Assembly (NCBI GenBank): GCA_965199235.1
Contig: CBDAQU010000002.1
Coordinates: 124,001-188,000, forward strand
DNA from: BOG-908 sp965199235
GTDB taxonomy: Bacteria; Pseudomonadota; Alphaproteobacteria; Acetobacterales; Acetobacteraceae
Reading direction: 5' to 3'
DNA length: 64,000 nucleotides
Each line of letters begins with the position of its first letter. Within the stretch, counting starts at the first letter, position 1. Position numbers and translations under genes: made by a program. Of this stretch, positions 62,716-64,000 are shown one piece after another. Under the pieces are notes generated by a model. It made no database searches and was not told where the DNA came from. It saw only the letters and a list, made by a program, of their open reading frames with translations.

Positions 62716-63503
62716 GGCGCGGCTCCCCTGGCGGGATAGACCGCGCCGTACTCGCCCGCCTCGCGCGCGGCGTGCCGGCAGATGAAGATCTCCTCTTCGG
62801 GATGGCTGACGATCTCGTAGCCCGCGCTGCGCAGCATTGCGGCCGAGCACGCGCGGTTGGGCGCCCACCAGTTGGTGTTGTCGTGCGCGTAATCGTGCTC
62901 GATGAAATGCATCTTCGGGTAGCCTGGATCGTCGAAATGATCCTGCTCCCAGAACGCGTAATCTGGCTTCACCTCGGCCATCGCCCGGCCGCCGCGCTGC
63001 ATCGACTGGAACACCAGCAGGTCGCGCGTCACGTGCTCGTGCACCAGGTCGAGCGCCAGGAGCGGATGGCGAAGATGGTAGAGCACGCCGATGAAGAAGA
63101 CGAGATCGAATTTGTCGCCCAGCTTGCCGACGTCGTAGACCGACATGCGGCGGAACTCCACGTCCAGCCCCTCAACCTCGGCGGCGAAGCGCGCCTGGGC
63201 CAGATAGTCCTCGTCGAAGTCGATGCCCAGCACGCGGTCCGCGCCGCGCCGCTTCATCTCCATCGCGTAGAAGCCGCCGTTGCAGCCGATGTCGAGCACC
63301 GTGCGGCCGGTGAGGTCCTGCGGGATGTCGGCCGCGAAGGAGCGCCATTTGACTGCCGGGAAGTCGCCCAGGAAATGATCCGGTGCGGTGTGCACGCCGC
63401 GCAGGTTGAGGTTGTGGAACCAGGGGCCGAGGGACGCCGCCCGCTCGCGGATCGCGTCCTGCGTCCACTGCCCGCCTACCCGCTTGTGCTCGATGTCATG
63501 CAA
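62712..63503 (-). CDS. SAM-dependent methyltransferase (TIGR04290-like)
   Basis: A 263-aa class I methyltransferase starting at TTG 63503, with AGGAG nine nt upstream; it overlaps the end of the nucleotidyltransferase by 8 nt. The start MHDIEHKRVGGQWTQDAIRE with LGPWFHNLNLRGVHTAPDHF is a distinctive N-terminus that I recall from the TIGR04290 family. The SAM site is VLDIGCNGGFYAMEMKRRGA, then VLGIDFDEDYL and VFFIGVLYHLRHPLLAL. Its small-molecule or sugar substrate is unknown. Confidence 0.85.
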   Translation of the reverse strand: MHDIEHKRVGGQWTQDAIRERAASLGPWFHNLNLRGVHTAPDHFLGDFPAVKWRSFAADIPQDLTGRTVLDIGCNGGFYAMEMKRRGADRVLGIDFDEDYLAQARFAAEVEGLDVEFRRMSVYDVGKLGDKFDLVFFIGVLYHLRHPLLALDLVHEHVTRDLLVFQSMQRGGRAMAEVKPDYAFWEQDHFDDPGYPKMHFIEHDYAHDNTNWWAPNRACSAAMLRSAGYEIVSHPEEEIFICRHAAREAGEYGAVYPARGAAP

Positions 63504-64000
63504 AATCCGATGTCTCCTGCAGCGTCGCCGCTCGCGGCGGCCTGGCGGCCTGCGGCATCGCCGACGGCGACGGGTCGGCGCCGCCCAGCAGGTGCACCGC
63601 CTGCCGATAGCCGTGCAACGTGCCGACGTCGACGTAATGTTCCCCGGTGCGCGCGCCAAAAGCCTGCCCGCCCTGCGCCAGCCAGGCGTTGACCAGCGTG
63701 CCGATGTACTCGTCGGCGCAGCCGCGGTCGCGCCAGAGGCGGTGGAGGTCGTGCAGCACGCGCCCTGGCAGCTTGAACGCGCCCCAGATCCAGCCCGTGC
63801 CGGCATCGGCCGACTTCACCACGATGCGCTGCACGCGGCCGTCAGGACCGGTCTGCACCGCGTCGAACAGTTCTGGGCGCTGCACGGGGAACAGCACGAA
63901 GCTGAACCGGTCGTCCGGCAGCCCTGCCAGCGCGTCGGCGGGGAACCAGATCGTGTCCGGCAGGCCGACGACCACCGGCTCGTCCGGCGGGATCAGCGGC
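63496..64000 (-). CDS. Sugar nucleotidyltransferase, C-terminal part
   Basis: The frame is open at the right window edge; 167 residues are visible, lacking the N-terminal nucleotide-binding GxGTRLxP motif. VVVGLPDTIWFPADALAGLP and DRFSFVLFPVQRPELFDAVQ with VVKSADAGTGWIWGAFKL resemble the sugar-1-phosphate pocket of glucose-1-phosphate thymidylyltransferase-like enzymes. EHYVDVGTLHGYRQAVHLL carries the DVGT motif near the end. It would supply the activated sugar for the downstream cluster. It is the first visible gene of the overlapping minus-strand run. Confidence 0.8.
   Translation of the reverse strand, partial: PLIPPDEPVVVGLPDTIWFPADALAGLPDDRFSFVLFPVQRPELFDAVQTGPDGRVQRIVVKSADAGTGWIWGAFKLPGRVLHDLHRLWRDRGCADEYIGTLVNAWLAQGGQAFGARTGEHYVDVGTLHGYRQAVHLLGGADPSPSAMPQAARPPRAATLQETSDFA

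Overview
The window looks like chromosomal DNA of an alphaproteobacterium, most likely an acetic-acid-type Acetobacteraceae/Rhodospirillales relative. This is inferred from an RNase E with an acidic insertion in its S1 domain, a GapR-like DUF2312 protein, the mrcA-prfB pair, split proton-translocating transhydrogenase genes (pntAA-pntAB-pntB), an IS5/IS1031-type remnant and CelD-like acyltransferase genes. No rRNA, tRNA or CRISPR array was recognised.

The left part (1-35 kb) is of moderate GC. It carries the end of a glycosyltransferase, a cytochrome P450, the transhydrogenase operon, a Wzz-like chain-length protein, a lone Rieske protein gene, zwf, a GapR-like gene, an M3 oligopeptidase coupled to an ABC1/UbiB kinase, and an exopolysaccharide block at 12.7-17.9 kb. 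That block holds a GT4-GT26 fusion, a Wzy-like polymerase, a tyrosine-kinase-like protein without a P-loop, and a GumD/WcaJ-type initiating transferase. Next come a class II aldolase, prfB with its programmed +1 frameshift, mrcA, rne, a sterol-desaturase-like enzyme, a single-domain response regulator, a FecR-like envelope protein with 27-bp repeats, a Gly/Tyr lipoprotein, and an operon of a PLP-fold protein, a phosphatase and an HldE homologue with eroded active sites.

At about 35 kb there is an IS5-type remnant, and from there base composition becomes clearly richer in GC. The right part (35-64 kb) has a COG2509 flavoprotein, fumC, a decayed DNA methyltransferase with its core deleted, a possible amidase/immunity pair, glyQ without glyS next to it, and several small hypothetical genes. 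It continues with a divergent selenocysteine formate dehydrogenase locus (NrfD-like anchor, 4Fe-4S subunit, and a catalytic subunit read through UGA with a SECIS-like hairpin), a lipase, inositol-3-phosphate synthase, a histidine phosphatase and nhaA.

The last 6 kb is a tightly overlapping minus-strand cluster: sugar nucleotidyltransferase, two methyltransferases, a glycoside hydrolase whose barrel strands appear circularly permuted, a PIG-L deacetylase, a GT4 glycosyltransferase and a CelD-like acyltransferase. It reads as the pathway for an undescribed glycan or glycosylated metabolite and is the best candidate for a new system here. Small hairpins and palindromes recur between genes in the right half.
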